Both the position numbers and the translations under genes were made by a program. From Phytoactinopolyspora limicola (lineage in GTDB: Bacteria > Actinomycetota > Actinomycetes > Jiangellales > Jiangellaceae), in the NCBI RefSeq assembly GCF_011320225.1, contig NZ_JAAOEN010000003.1:372001-436000 (forward strand): a stretch of DNA of 64,000 nt, read 5' to 3'. The notes beneath the pieces are model-generated. The model saw only the letters and a program-made list of their open reading frames with translations, did not search any database and had not been told where the DNA came from. Positions 24,613-33,034 of the stretch are shown piece by piece; position 1 is the first letter of the stretch; each line of letters begins with the position of its first letter.

Positions 24613-25773
24613 TTATGACGTGGTGGTGATCTCGATAGTCTCGCGCCGGATCAGCCCGCCGAAGAGGTCGAGCGCCACCACCGACACGCGGTAGCTGACA
24701 CCTGCCTCCAGTCCGCCGATCCGCACCCTCGTATCCCCCGTTTGCACCACGGTGACGCCGTCGACGAGGACGACGTAACCAAGCAGGCCGAGCCGGGCAC
24801 TTGCGGCGAGCCACGACAACGTCACCGAACTATCGGTCAGCAGCTCAACGACGAGGCCATCCGACCCCGGCGGATCCGGGTCGGGATCTGGATCCGGGTC
24901 GGGGTCCGGGTCGGGGTCCGGGTCGGGGTCCGGGTCGGGGTCCGGGTCGGGGTCCGGGTCGGGGTCCGGGTCGGGATCCGGATCTGGATCCGGGTCCGGA
25001 TCTGGGTCCGGGTCGGGATCTGGATCCGGGTCGGGATCCGGGTCCGGGCTTGGGTCAGGATCTGGATGCGGGTCAGGATCGGGATCCGAGGTCGGCGGGT
25101 CCGGGCCTGGGTCGCGCTCGGAAGGATCGCGGTCGGGCCTATTCGACGACGGCACTCGGCCGGTCTCGTCCTGGCCTCCGGCGCTACGGCTCGAGCCACT
25201 CGCCCCCGCCCCATCAGGTACCGATGCGGCCCGCACCGCGGATGCCTCGCCCGAGCCACCGGCCGGCCCACCTACGCCAGGCGCCCCTAACGCATCTAGT
25301 GCACCAGGGGCACTGCCCGTCCAGGGCAGGGCGTATACCGGCGCCCCATCCTTGGCCGTGAGATCGACAGACGCAGGCAGCACCACACCACCTGAGCCGG
25401 AAATCACCAGTGGAGCAGCAAGGACCGCAGCCAGCCGGACGAGCCTCGGCGATCCCCGACGATGACCACGCTGCCTTGTTGGCACGCTCGGCTGACCGGC
25501 CGCCGCTGGCACAGCCGCCGCTGCCGCGCCCGCCCCGAGTGCGGTGACCGTTCCGTCGGGTGCGAACCTATTCACGGTGTGGTGCCCGCTCGGATACCAC
25601 GTGACCACCGTCAGTGGCCGTTGCTGATTCCGCACCACATCCATCAACACGCCGATGACAACGGCGTTCGTTGTACCAGTGACGACCGCTTCGGATCGAT
25701 GCGCTACATAAAGGGTCACAGCTCCCGCTGCGTCCACGACGATCGTGGCGTCGGCCACGTTGGTTTCTGTCAC
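24613..25773 (-). CDS. Membrane-anchored protein with (Asp-Pro)n tract and C-terminal fibronectin type III domain
   Basis: About 386 residues in four parts: an N-terminal beta-rich domain (1-75, with VTLYVAHRSEAVVTG and LTVVTWYPSGHHTVNRF), a basic stretch and one membrane helix (about 110-132, RLAAVLAAPLVISGSGGVV), a Gly/Ser/Pro-rich and then (DP)n stalk of roughly 120 residues, and a final fibronectin III domain (about 300-386: DSSVTLSWLAASARLGLLGY, GLEAGVSYRVSVVALD). The helix suggests that the DP stalk projects the FnIII domain through the cell wall. GTG at 25773 is chosen for its G-rich Shine-Dalgarno 5 bases upstream; an ATG 13 codons earlier has none. It follows a DUF4203-type gene by 122 bases. 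The function of the N-terminal domain is unknown. Confidence 0.85.
   Translation of the reverse strand: MTETNVADATIVVDAAGAVTLYVAHRSEAVVTGTTNAVVIGVLMDVVRNQQRPLTVVTWYPSGHHTVNRFAPDGTVTALGAGAAAAAVPAAAGQPSVPTRQRGHRRGSPRLVRLAAVLAAPLVISGSGGVVLPASVDLTAKDGAPVYALPWTGSAPGALDALGAPGVGGPAGGSGEASAVRAASVPDGAGASGSSRSAGGQDETGRVPSSNRPDRDPSERDPGPDPPTSDPDPDPHPDPDPSPDPDPDPDPDPDPDPDPDPDPDPDPDPDPDPDPDPDPDPDPDPDPDPDPDPDPDPDPDPPGSDGLVVELLTDSSVTLSWLAASARLGLLGYVVLVDGVTVVQTGDTRVRIGGLEAGVSYRVSVVALDLFGGLIRRETIEITTTS
24872..25090. repeat. Tandem 6/12-base repeat coding for the Asp-Pro stalk
   Basis: The plus strand shows GGGTCG/GGGTCC/GGATCT units repeated over about 220 bases, read on the minus strand as alternating Asp and Pro codons. 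Units of 6 and 12 bases keep the frame, so replication slippage would change stalk length without breaking the gene. Four GGGG-containing strands per few units also make it G-rich. Confidence 0.9.
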
Positions 25774-25895
25774 AGCTGCCCCCCGGAAGCTGTCAACTAT
25801 GTGTTCATGCAACCAGGCGGAACGATATGCCAGATTTGACCCCTTGTGTACCCCTCAAATTCTGAGCAGGGCATCACACGAGGGCTAGAGCGGTG

Positions 25896-26537
25896 TTACC
25901 CGGCGGCGGTTGGCTGGCTCCACGTAGCCCGCACCGAGCGGCGGGCAGCACCGGCGGCGTGCCGCACCTGCACCACAATGCCCACCACGGCGAGCACCAG
26001 GCCGCTCACATACCAGACTGGGTGGTCACCGGCCGTCACCTCGGCGTCGACGACGGCGTTGATGTCAACGACGTCGAAGATCAGCATCAGGCCGGTGATC
26101 ACGACGCTCGCACCAGCGAATGCGCTAATGACGATCAGCAGCACCTGTGGAAGGTTGGCGACGATGGCGAACAACGCCAGCGCAGCCCCACACACCACCC
26201 CGATCAGCACGAGGCCCCACGCCTCCTCGACTCCCACCGTGGCGGCCACCGTGCTGCCGAGTACGAAACCCATCGACGCCATCGCCAGGATGATGCTCAC
26301 GGCGAAGAACAGGTAGGCCAAGGCCGCGAACAGTGCGGCCAGCAGGATCGCAACGATCCAGCCCGCTGGGGAGTCGAGGTAGCCCTGTTCGGTCAGCCGG
26401 TCGACCAGTCCGGCACCCACCGCGAAACCGACGAAGGCACCCCAGACCGCCAGGAGGAAGCGCATCGCGACGTGGCCTCGCAGGCACAGGAAGGCCCCGA
26501 TGACAACCGCCAGGACTCCCACGACGATCTCCGGCAT
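25896..26537 (-). CDS. DUF4203/TMEM198-like multi-pass membrane protein
   Basis: The 213-residue protein has seven predicted hydrophobic helices with the pattern of DUF4203: VVGVLAVVIGAFLCLRG, FLLAVWGAFVGFAVGAGLV, a Gly-rich repeat of small-residue helices and VSGLVLAVVGIVVQVRHA near the end. Its function is unknown in bacteria. ATG at 26537 is taken because GGAGGTGGAGAAGG lies just upstream; a GTG four codons earlier is possible. It precedes the fibronectin protein in the same direction. Confidence 0.85.
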   Translation of the reverse strand: MPEIVVGVLAVVIGAFLCLRGHVAMRFLLAVWGAFVGFAVGAGLVDRLTEQGYLDSPAGWIVAILLAALFAALAYLFFAVSIILAMASMGFVLGSTVAATVGVEEAWGLVLIGVVCGAALALFAIVANLPQVLLIVISAFAGASVVITGLMLIFDVVDINAVVDAEVTAGDHPVWYVSGLVLAVVGIVVQVRHAAGAARRSVRATWSQPTAAG

Positions 26538-26617
26538 CACCTTCTCCACCTCCGCTCCTTAGCGGCCGCTTAAGACCACGGTACGAGCGATGCCGGGTAT
26601 CGGACTAGTGCATTGGG

Positions 26618-28741
26618 TTACTCCAAGCCAGGCACGGGTGCGCCAACGAATTCACCTGGGCGAGCACCGCGACGGTTGGGCGGTTCCGTCTCGGCGGCGT
26701 CCAGGAACGAGCGAGCGAGGACGCGGCCGTCGGGGTCGGCGAACCACAGCAGCAGGCGGCCGGGAGCGGAGTGCGCGGGTACCGTCAGCGTTGCCGGTGG
26801 AGACAACCGGAAGGGCTCCGCCACCACCCGCGGTGTACGCGCGTCCGGTGCGGTCACCATCCGGTCAATGGGGGCACCGGACTCGACCCACGCGGCGTAG
26901 ACAACGCCGGAAGCCGACGACGGACCGTGGTGTGACACGCGGATATCTAAACCGAACGACGTTGCCGGTGGTTCGATGTCAGCGCCCGCCACCAGGGGAT
27001 CGACGTCAAGGATCAGCACGGTATCCGCGTTCACACTGGCTGGAATACACCCTCCCCAATCCTTGGGCCGACGTGCCGCGTCGAGCAGTCCGGCCGCTTC
27101 GTGTTCCACGTCGGCGAACTCGGTGTAGACGTAGCCCGCGAAGCGGTCATGCCGGCGCAGTTCCTGGGTCTCCCAGCGCAGATGCCAGGCCCGTTCAAGA
27201 CTCGTGAAACCCTCGCCGTACTCGCTGTTGAGGATCGGGAGGCCACGACGCGGCACGTCGGAACTGGCATAAAGCGGCTTGTCGACGGTGAAACCAGGGC
27301 CGAGCCGGACCGGGAACGTGTCCTGCTCCCCCGAAGCCAGCCGGGCCATGGCCTTCTTCCACTCTCCCAGGTCAGGCTCGTAGTAGTGCCAGTCGACCAG
27401 GTCAGTACGGACGTGCGACCAGCCGGAGTTCTCCACGATCAGCCGAGTATCGTCCAGCTCGCGCATCCGGTGGTAGGCGTCGGCGGCAGCCCGGGCACGG
27501 AGTTGGCTCCCGGGGATATCCCAGTCCAGGCCCCATTCTTCGTTGTACAGACCCCAGATGACGATGCTCGGGTGGTTGCCGTCGCGCTCCACCATGGCCG
27601 GTAGCTGCGCCTCGAACGCGGCGGCCGCCTCGGGTGAGAACCGGCTCGGCCCGGCTGGTTCGGCCCACACCAGCATGCCGATCCGGTCCGCCTCGTGTAG
27701 CCACTGCGGCTCTTCGAGTTTGAGGTGTTTGCGGACTAGGTTGAATCCCAGGTCACGGGCCAGCTGCAGGTCGTGGAGCAGCGCAGGAGTGTCCGGCGCC
27801 GTGAGCCCGGTATCGGGCCAGTAGCCCTGGTCGAGTACACCGCGGAGATAGCAGCGCTCACCGTTGAGGTACAGCTCCTCGCCGCGCGCCTCGAAGCGGC
27901 GCAGCCCGGTGGTCGCCACCACCCGGTCAGCGCCCTCACCGGATCCGCTCCAGACCTCCACCTGGTACAGGTGTGGCTGCTCAGGGGTCCACGGGGTGGG
28001 GTCGGTCAGCTCGATCCGGCCGGTGGCAGATCCGTCGTTGTCGGCAACCAGCTCGAGTGTTTCACCGGAGCCGACGACGGACGCCATCACGGGCACCGCT
28101 GTGGGAGTGTCCCCCGCGAGCCGCACCGTCACGTCGATACCGGTCAGGCTGTCGCCACGCAACACCACCGACTGTGCGTAGGTGCGCCCGCGCGCCTCCA
28201 GCCACACCGTCTGCCAGATCCCCGATGTCGGGGTGAACGAGACACCGTCGTAGTCGTCGCGCGGGATGGATCGCTGCTTGCCGTGCGGGATGGCACGTTT
28301 GTCGGCCGGCGCGGCGACCACCACCTCCAACTCAGCGGGTTGGCCGGGTACGAGCTGGTCGGTTACGTCGAACTCGAACGACTCGTAACCGCCGACGTGC
28401 TCTCCCACGACGGCTCCGTCAATTCGTACGACGGCGTGATGGTGAACCGCACCGAAGCAGAGGACGACGCGGGCCGTCCCCCACTCCACGGGCGCCGCAA
28501 CGGACCGCCGGTAGGTCCCTTGCTCCAGCCAGGTGCGGTGCACTCCGGACGCCTGGCTCTCCCACGCGAACGGCACCGTGATCTGCCCCGCGAAGCCTCG
28601 AGCCCCGAAGTCCCAGGAACCGTTGAGATTGAGCCATCGCTCGGAGCGATCGCGGTCGGGCCGGGGATATTCCGGCCGAGGGACCTCTGCGGCGTCGGAC
28701 TCCGCGCAGATCGTCGTGGACTGAGGATGGAACCGAGTCAT
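26618..28741 (-). CDS. Glycoside hydrolase family 2 enzyme (beta-galactosidase/glucuronidase type)
   Basis: The 707-residue cytoplasmic enzyme (no signal peptide) has the GH2 plan: a jelly-roll sugar-binding domain (about 30-180, LNLNGSWDFGARGFAG, VPFAWES), an immunoglobulin-like domain (about 185-290) and a TIM barrel with NGERCYLRGVLDQGYWPD, the acid/base Glu in IVIWGLYNEEWG and the nucleophile Glu in LPILNSEYGEG. Substrate type cannot be fixed: beta-galactoside, glucuronide or mannoside are all seen in GH2. It is the last gene of a sugar ABC operon (4 bases after the permease stop), so it probably hydrolyses the imported oligosaccharide. Confidence 0.93.
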   Translation of the reverse strand: MTRFHPQSTTICAESDAAEVPRPEYPRPDRDRSERWLNLNGSWDFGARGFAGQITVPFAWESQASGVHRTWLEQGTYRRSVAAPVEWGTARVVLCFGAVHHHAVVRIDGAVVGEHVGGYESFEFDVTDQLVPGQPAELEVVVAAPADKRAIPHGKQRSIPRDDYDGVSFTPTSGIWQTVWLEARGRTYAQSVVLRGDSLTGIDVTVRLAGDTPTAVPVMASVVGSGETLELVADNDGSATGRIELTDPTPWTPEQPHLYQVEVWSGSGEGADRVVATTGLRRFEARGEELYLNGERCYLRGVLDQGYWPDTGLTAPDTPALLHDLQLARDLGFNLVRKHLKLEEPQWLHEADRIGMLVWAEPAGPSRFSPEAAAAFEAQLPAMVERDGNHPSIVIWGLYNEEWGLDWDIPGSQLRARAAADAYHRMRELDDTRLIVENSGWSHVRTDLVDWHYYEPDLGEWKKAMARLASGEQDTFPVRLGPGFTVDKPLYASSDVPRRGLPILNSEYGEGFTSLERAWHLRWETQELRRHDRFAGYVYTEFADVEHEAAGLLDAARRPKDWGGCIPASVNADTVLILDVDPLVAGADIEPPATSFGLDIRVSHHGPSSASGVVYAAWVESGAPIDRMVTAPDARTPRVVAEPFRLSPPATLTVPAHSAPGRLLLWFADPDGRVLARSFLDAAETEPPNRRGARPGEFVGAPVPGLE

Positions 28742-28744
28742 GCA

Positions 28745-29602
28745 TCAACCCTTCACACTGCCGGCCAGGATGCCGTTGATGAAATGCCGCTGGAGCAGGA
28801 TGAACAGCACCAGGAGCGGAATGAGCGCGACGGAACTCGCCGCGAGAAGTTCGCCGGTCACGGTGGCGTAGTCGGCCCCGATACGGTTGCCGGTGATGTT
28901 CTGCGCAAGTGTTGAGAGCATCACCTGGAGGGTGGCCATCCGGTCGGAGCTCGCCACCACCACCGGCCAGACGAAGTCGTTGTAGATGTTCATGGTGGTC
29001 AGCACCGCGAGACCGGCCAGCCCGGGCCGGATGACTGGCACTACCACCCGCCAGAAGATGCCGAACTCGCCGCTGCCGTCGACCCGGGCGGCGTCCAGCA
29101 GTTCGTCGGGCACTGCGCTGATCACCTGACGCATCCAGAAGATCGCGAACGCATCGACCGACCCCGGCAAGATCAGCGCCTGATAGGTGTTGACCCAGCC
29201 GAACTCCTTCATCTGCAGGAGTAACGGAATGATCAGGACGATCGTCGGCAGCATCAGGGTCACGAGTACAGCGCCGAAGATGACGTTCTTGCCCACAAAG
29301 CGGTATTTCGCGAAGGCGAAGGCCGCCAGCGGGGCGAAAAACATGGTGATGGCGCCTTTGGCGACCAAGACGATACCCGTATTGACGAACCCTTGCCCGA
29401 TCGGAACGTCGCGGAACATCGCGATGTAGTTGTCGAGGGTGACCGTGCTGGGATCGAAGGTGAGTGGCGCGCGGATGATGTCGTTCGCTGGTTTCAGGGC
29501 GGACAGCAACGCCCATACCACCGGCGCGAGGAACGCGACCAGCAGCACCATCAGGAACACGTGGGAGCCGATACGCCGGCTGGGAGTGGTGATGTCGGTC
29601 AT
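28745..29602 (-). CDS. Carbohydrate ABC transporter permease, MalG-like
   Basis: The 285-residue CUT1-type permease has six helices, the EAA loop near DELLDAARVDGSGEFGIFWRVVVP and the end QRHFINGILAGSVKG, which is the usual C-terminus of MalG-like permeases (FI.GL..GAVKG). It starts with MTDITTPSRRIGSHVFLMVL, and lies 4 bases after the MalF-like gene. With that partner and the lipoprotein upstream it imports an unknown oligosaccharide. No MsiK-type ATPase is encoded here; actinomycetes commonly use one shared ATPase encoded elsewhere. Confidence 0.94.
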   Translation of the reverse strand: MTDITTPSRRIGSHVFLMVLLVAFLAPVVWALLSALKPANDIIRAPLTFDPSTVTLDNYIAMFRDVPIGQGFVNTGIVLVAKGAITMFFAPLAAFAFAKYRFVGKNVIFGAVLVTLMLPTIVLIIPLLLQMKEFGWVNTYQALILPGSVDAFAIFWMRQVISAVPDELLDAARVDGSGEFGIFWRVVVPVIRPGLAGLAVLTTMNIYNDFVWPVVVASSDRMATLQVMLSTLAQNITGNRIGADYATVTGELLAASSVALIPLLVLFILLQRHFINGILAGSVKG

Positions 29603-29606
29603 CGCG

Positions 29607-30470
29607 TTAGTCCTTCGCTCGCAGCAGCCGGACGAAGAATAGAGACAGTGCCATGACGAGGATCACCAGCAGGAACGAGTTCGCCGCGCCGGTCCCGAGG
29701 TCTGCCCGGGTGATGTGGTTGTAGAGGTAATAACCCGCGGTGGTGGTGGAGTTGTATGGCCCGCCCTGCGTCACCACAAACGGTTCGGCGAACATCTGAA
29801 ACACCGCAAGGGTCTGGAGAACGACGGCGAACATGATGGTTCGCCGTAGTAGCGGCACGGTGATGCTCACGAGCTGCCGTGGCTTCGACGCGCCGTCCAG
29901 CTCCGCCGCCTCATAGAGGCTGCCGTTGATCGACTGCAAACCGGACAGCAGGATGATCACGATGAATCCCGTCGTCTTCCAGAGGAAAAGCAACGCCAGC
30001 GTCGGCTTGGCCCAGGTGCTCGTCGTCAACCAGCCAACGTCGGGTAGACCGAACACACCGAGTAAGGCATTAACCGCCCCGTACCCTTGGTCGAACAGCA
30101 CCACCCAGATCTGGGCCACGGCGACCAGCGGCGTCACGAACGGCACGATGAACGCCACCCGGTAGAGGCCGCGCAGCCGCAACGTCGCCGAGTTCAGCAG
30201 CACGGCGACGAGCACCCCGAGTGCGATCTGGACGGGTACGATCAGCAGCCACAACACACCGGAATTGCCGAGCGAGTTCCAGAAGGCCGGGTTGGTGAGG
30301 AGATAGGTGTAGTTGTCCCAGCCGACCCATTCCGCGGCTCCCGTCCCCCGCCAGTTCGTGAAGCTCAACCGGGCGGTGAAGATCAGCGGGTAGACGCTGA
30401 ACACGAGGAAGACCACAACGAACGGCAGGACGAACACGTACGGCGCGAGGCGCCGGCGCGCTCCTCTCAC
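29607..30470 (-). CDS. Carbohydrate ABC transporter permease, MalF-like
   Basis: The 287-residue CUT1 permease begins LAPYVFVLPFVVVFLVFSVYP and contains the MalF-type segments SFTNWRGTG, YRVAFIVPFVTPLVAVAQIW and the EAA loop SLYEAAELDGASKPRQLVSI. GTG at 30470 forms a GTGA overlap with the stop of the binding-protein gene, so translation is coupled. It pairs with the MalG-like permease 4 bases downstream. Confidence 0.94.
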   Translation of the reverse strand: MRGARRRLAPYVFVLPFVVVFLVFSVYPLIFTARLSFTNWRGTGAAEWVGWDNYTYLLTNPAFWNSLGNSGVLWLLIVPVQIALGVLVAVLLNSATLRLRGLYRVAFIVPFVTPLVAVAQIWVVLFDQGYGAVNALLGVFGLPDVGWLTTSTWAKPTLALLFLWKTTGFIVIILLSGLQSINGSLYEAAELDGASKPRQLVSITVPLLRRTIMFAVVLQTLAVFQMFAEPFVVTQGGPYNSTTTAGYYLYNHITRADLGTGAANSFLLVILVMALSLFFVRLLRAKD

Positions 30471-31828
30471 TGGCGGTCGACCAGGTTGGTCTGGATCGAC
30501 TGGGTGGCCTGGCTCAGGACCTCGGCCGGGGTTAAGTCGCCATCGAGCATCCGCTGGATGTCATTGCCGAGGTAGTCCACGGCGCCCGCCCACCAGCTGG
30601 GGGTAGGAGCACCACCGGGGATCTGCGCTCCGGCCTCCGTCGCTACCACCCACAGGTCCTGGCCGCCGAGGGCGTCCACCGGGTCGAACAGCGGCGTGCC
30701 CGGGTCCGCCGCGGGCTGGTAGCTCGGAATCGACGTGTTGAGACCGGTGGGATAGACGTCGTTCGGCCCCCACACGGCGGTGTAGCCGGCCTCGTCGAAC
30801 ATCAGGAATTCGTAGAACAGCCAGGCAAGGTCAGCGTTCTCGCCCTCCCGAGGCAGTACGAACGACGAGCCACCCATCGCCCCGCTGCGCGGTCCACCGG
30901 CGTCCCATGCGGGTAGTTCCATGGCCCGCCAGTCGCCGGCGGCCTCGGTCAGCAACTGTTGCGGCGCGAAGCTGAACCAGATGGCCCACGGGTAGAAGAC
31001 CTGGTTGCCATTCTCCAACTCGGCGAGGTCGGTAGGCGTCAGGTATTCGGCGCGAGTACCAAGCTCTTCTTCGCGCACCGTGTCGAGGAAGGTCAGGATC
31101 CGCTCGAACTCCGGGCTTTCCAGGCGCAGCTCACCGTGGGCGTCCGCGATCGATGTCCCGAGCTGGCTGGCATACATCTCCAGCTGGAGCTGGCCGAGGA
31201 AGGCCGACTGCTCGAGGTGGATCGGCCCTGAGCCGGGTACGGCCGCCTTGTAGGCGCGGGCGGCATCGAGCAGGTCGTCGTAAGTTTCGATGCTGGTGGC
31301 GTCTACTCCGGCGGCGTCGAGCGCGGCGGCGTTATAGAAGAGCAAACCGGGGTCGAGATCGAAGGGCACGCCGAATATCCCACCGTCGACAGTGTTGACG
31401 TCGAGCTTCTGCGGCGCGATGTCAGCGGTGTAGGGCGCGAGTACCTCGCTGAGGTCCCAGAGATAGTCGGCGAACCCGCCGATCTTGGCATCATCGAGGA
31501 ACACACCGTCGGGCACATCGGTCCCGGTGATCAGGGTGTTATGCAACTTCGCGTCGATGTCGACGGCGATGTGGTTAACCGTGATGCCCGGGTAGGTGGC
31601 GTTGAAATCATCGATGACCCCCTCGAACACCTCGAAGAGGTCACCGGAGCGATCCCAGATGGTGATCTCACCCTCGGGTTGATCGGCGCCCGGGGCCTGC
31701 AAGATATGAGAGGTTTCGTCGCTGGTGGTGGTCTCGGGCCCGCACGCGGCGAGCCCGAGCCCCACGACTACAACGGCGGCGGCGACGGTCAGACGTGCGG
31801 GCCGGCGCCGGAGGTGATGGCGATACAT
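30467..31828 (-). CDS. Carbohydrate ABC transporter substrate-binding lipoprotein
   Basis: The 453-residue lipoprotein has a signal peptide with lipobox VGLGLAAC and a family 1 solute-binding fold: GEITIWDRSGDLFEVFEGVI, PDGVFLDDAKIGGFADYLWD, GIFGVPFDLDPGLLFYNAAAL and AWLFYEFLMFDEAG. ATG at 31828 has GAGGAG 7 bases upstream. It is the first gene of the operon and is divergent from the LacI gene, with two copies of the LacI-type operator in between. It should capture the oligosaccharide outside the membrane. Confidence 0.94.
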   Translation of the reverse strand: MYRHHLRRRPARLTVAAAVVVVGLGLAACGPETTTSDETSHILQAPGADQPEGEITIWDRSGDLFEVFEGVIDDFNATYPGITVNHIAVDIDAKLHNTLITGTDVPDGVFLDDAKIGGFADYLWDLSEVLAPYTADIAPQKLDVNTVDGGIFGVPFDLDPGLLFYNAAALDAAGVDATSIETYDDLLDAARAYKAAVPGSGPIHLEQSAFLGQLQLEMYASQLGTSIADAHGELRLESPEFERILTFLDTVREEELGTRAEYLTPTDLAELENGNQVFYPWAIWFSFAPQQLLTEAAGDWRAMELPAWDAGGPRSGAMGGSSFVLPREGENADLAWLFYEFLMFDEAGYTAVWGPNDVYPTGLNTSIPSYQPAADPGTPLFDPVDALGGQDLWVVATEAGAQIPGGAPTPSWWAGAVDYLGNDIQRMLDGDLTPAEVLSQATQSIQTNLVDRQ

Positions 31829-31847
31829 GGACACACTCCTCGCGTGG

Positions 31848-31867
31848 TTTTCCAACGTCTGCAAACT
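31848..31867. promoter_or_regulatory. LacI-type operator, copy 1
   Basis: TTTCCAACGTCTGCAAACTG carries the core CAACGTCTGCAAA shared by four sites in this region. It lies just upstream of the sugar-binding lipoprotein gene. LacI-family dimers bind such degenerate palindromes with a central CG. Confidence 0.75.
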
Positions 31868-31875
31868 GTAGCCGT

Positions 31876-31895
31876 CATTTGCCGACGTTGTAAAC
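31876..31895. promoter_or_regulatory. LacI-type operator, copy 2
   Basis: On the minus strand this reads GTTTACAACGTCGGCAAATG, the same core in the opposite orientation, immediately upstream of lacI. It should mediate autoregulation of the repressor. Confidence 0.75.
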
Positions 31896-31901
31896 GTTAA
31901 G

Positions 31902-32924
31902 ATGTCGACCATGCCCGCAACACTTCGTGACGTCGCCAATCTGGCCCAGGTGTCGGTCCGCACGGTCTCCAACGTCGTCAGCGGATACGAGCACGTCAGC
32001 GAGCGGATGCGACAGAAAGTGATGCGCGCGATCGAGGAGCTTGACTACCGCCCGAATCCCGTCGCCCGGACCCTCCGGACCGGACGGACGGGCATGCTGG
32101 CACTCGTGGTCCCCGAGATCGACGTGCCCTACTTCAGCGAACTCGCCCGCGACGTCATCGACGCCGCCGCCGAGCTCGGCTATCGGGTGATGATCGACCA
32201 GACCGGCCACGACCACGAGCGCGAGCGCCAGCTCCTCCTCGGCGACGACCGAACCATGCTCTTCGACGGCCTACTCTTCAGTCCACTCGTCACCAAATCT
32301 GAGCTGCTCGACATGCATGGCACCACGAGTATGCCGCTGGTGCTCTTGGGTGAGCATGAGTTCGACGGCCGCTATGACCACGTCGCTATCAACAACGTCC
32401 AGGCCGCCCACGATGCCGTGTCTCACCTCGTGTCACTCGGGCGCACCCGGATTGCCGCGATCGGCACCCAGCCGCTCGAAGAGTACGCCACACCGCTACA
32501 GCGCACCGCGGGCTACGAGGCGGCACTGCGCGATGCCGGACTGGAAGCTAGGCCGGAGCACGCCACCCCGGCCGCACACTACAGCCGCGCTGACGGTTAT
32601 GCCGCGGCATCCGCGCTACTCAGCACCTCCCCTGCCCCGGATGCGATCTTCTGCTTCTCCGACCTGCTCGCCGTCGGCGCGCTGCGCGCGGCTTTCGACT
32701 CCGGGTTCCGGGTACCCGACGACGTCGCGGTGATCGGCATCGATGACATCGAGGAAGGGCGCTTTACCCAGCCTTCACTCAGCACGGTGGCACTCGATAC
32801 GCCGCTGATCGCCCGGGAGGCGGTACGACGCATCGTCGCCCGTATCGATAATCCCGACACACCCGCCGAAGAAGTTGTTGCCGAGCACCGGCTCGTACCG
32901 CGGGAAAGCACCTTGGGCAGCTAA
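31902..32924 (+). CDS. LacI-family transcriptional regulator
   Basis: The 340-residue protein has the LacI helix-turn-helix and hinge (ATLRDVANLAQVSVRTVSNV, PVARTLRTGRTGMLAL) in the first 65 residues and a periplasmic-binding-like sensor domain (VPEIDVPYFSELARDVIDAA; AIFCFSDLLAVGALRA; VAVIGIDDIEEGRFTQPSLS). It is divergent from the sugar ABC operon and precedes the secreted BNR/lectin enzyme. One operator motif occurs twice on each side of it, so it very probably represses both units until the transported sugar is bound. Either ATG 31902 or ATG 31911 could be used; no clear ribosome-binding site distinguishes them. Confidence 0.95.
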   Translation: MSTMPATLRDVANLAQVSVRTVSNVVSGYEHVSERMRQKVMRAIEELDYRPNPVARTLRTGRTGMLALVVPEIDVPYFSELARDVIDAAAELGYRVMIDQTGHDHERERQLLLGDDRTMLFDGLLFSPLVTKSELLDMHGTTSMPLVLLGEHEFDGRYDHVAINNVQAAHDAVSHLVSLGRTRIAAIGTQPLEEYATPLQRTAGYEAALRDAGLEARPEHATPAAHYSRADGYAAASALLSTSPAPDAIFCFSDLLAVGALRAAFDSGFRVPDDVAVIGIDDIEEGRFTQPSLSTVALDTPLIAREAVRRIVARIDNPDTPAEEVVAEHRLVPRESTLGS

Positions 32925-32953
32925 GAACCCGCGCGGGGCTCCAAGCCACCCCT

Positions 32954-32972
32954 ATTGCAACGTCGGCAAATC
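32954..32972. promoter_or_regulatory. LacI-type operator, copy 3
   Basis: ATTGCAACGTCGGCAAATC has the shared core CAACGTCGGCAAA. It lies 62 bases upstream of the BNR/lectin enzyme start and 31 bases (about three helical turns) before copy 4. Confidence 0.78.
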
Positions 32973-32984
32973 GCTGGCATGGTT

Positions 32985-33003
32985 CTTGCAACGTCTGCAA
33001 ATT
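32985..33003. promoter_or_regulatory. LacI-type operator, copy 4
   Basis: CTTGCAACGTCTGCAAATT has the shared core and is the most symmetric of the four. It lies 31 bases upstream of the secreted-enzyme start, where a bound repressor would block transcription. Confidence 0.78.
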
Positions 33004-33034
33004 GTGGACTGCCCCACCCCGAGGGAGGACACCT

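Noticed and set aside
24742-25361. Plus-strand frames reading GRGPGRG or VGVRVG across the DP repeat
   Set aside because: These are other-frame translations of the tandem repeat; the minus-strand frame has a membrane helix and an FnIII domain and is the real gene.
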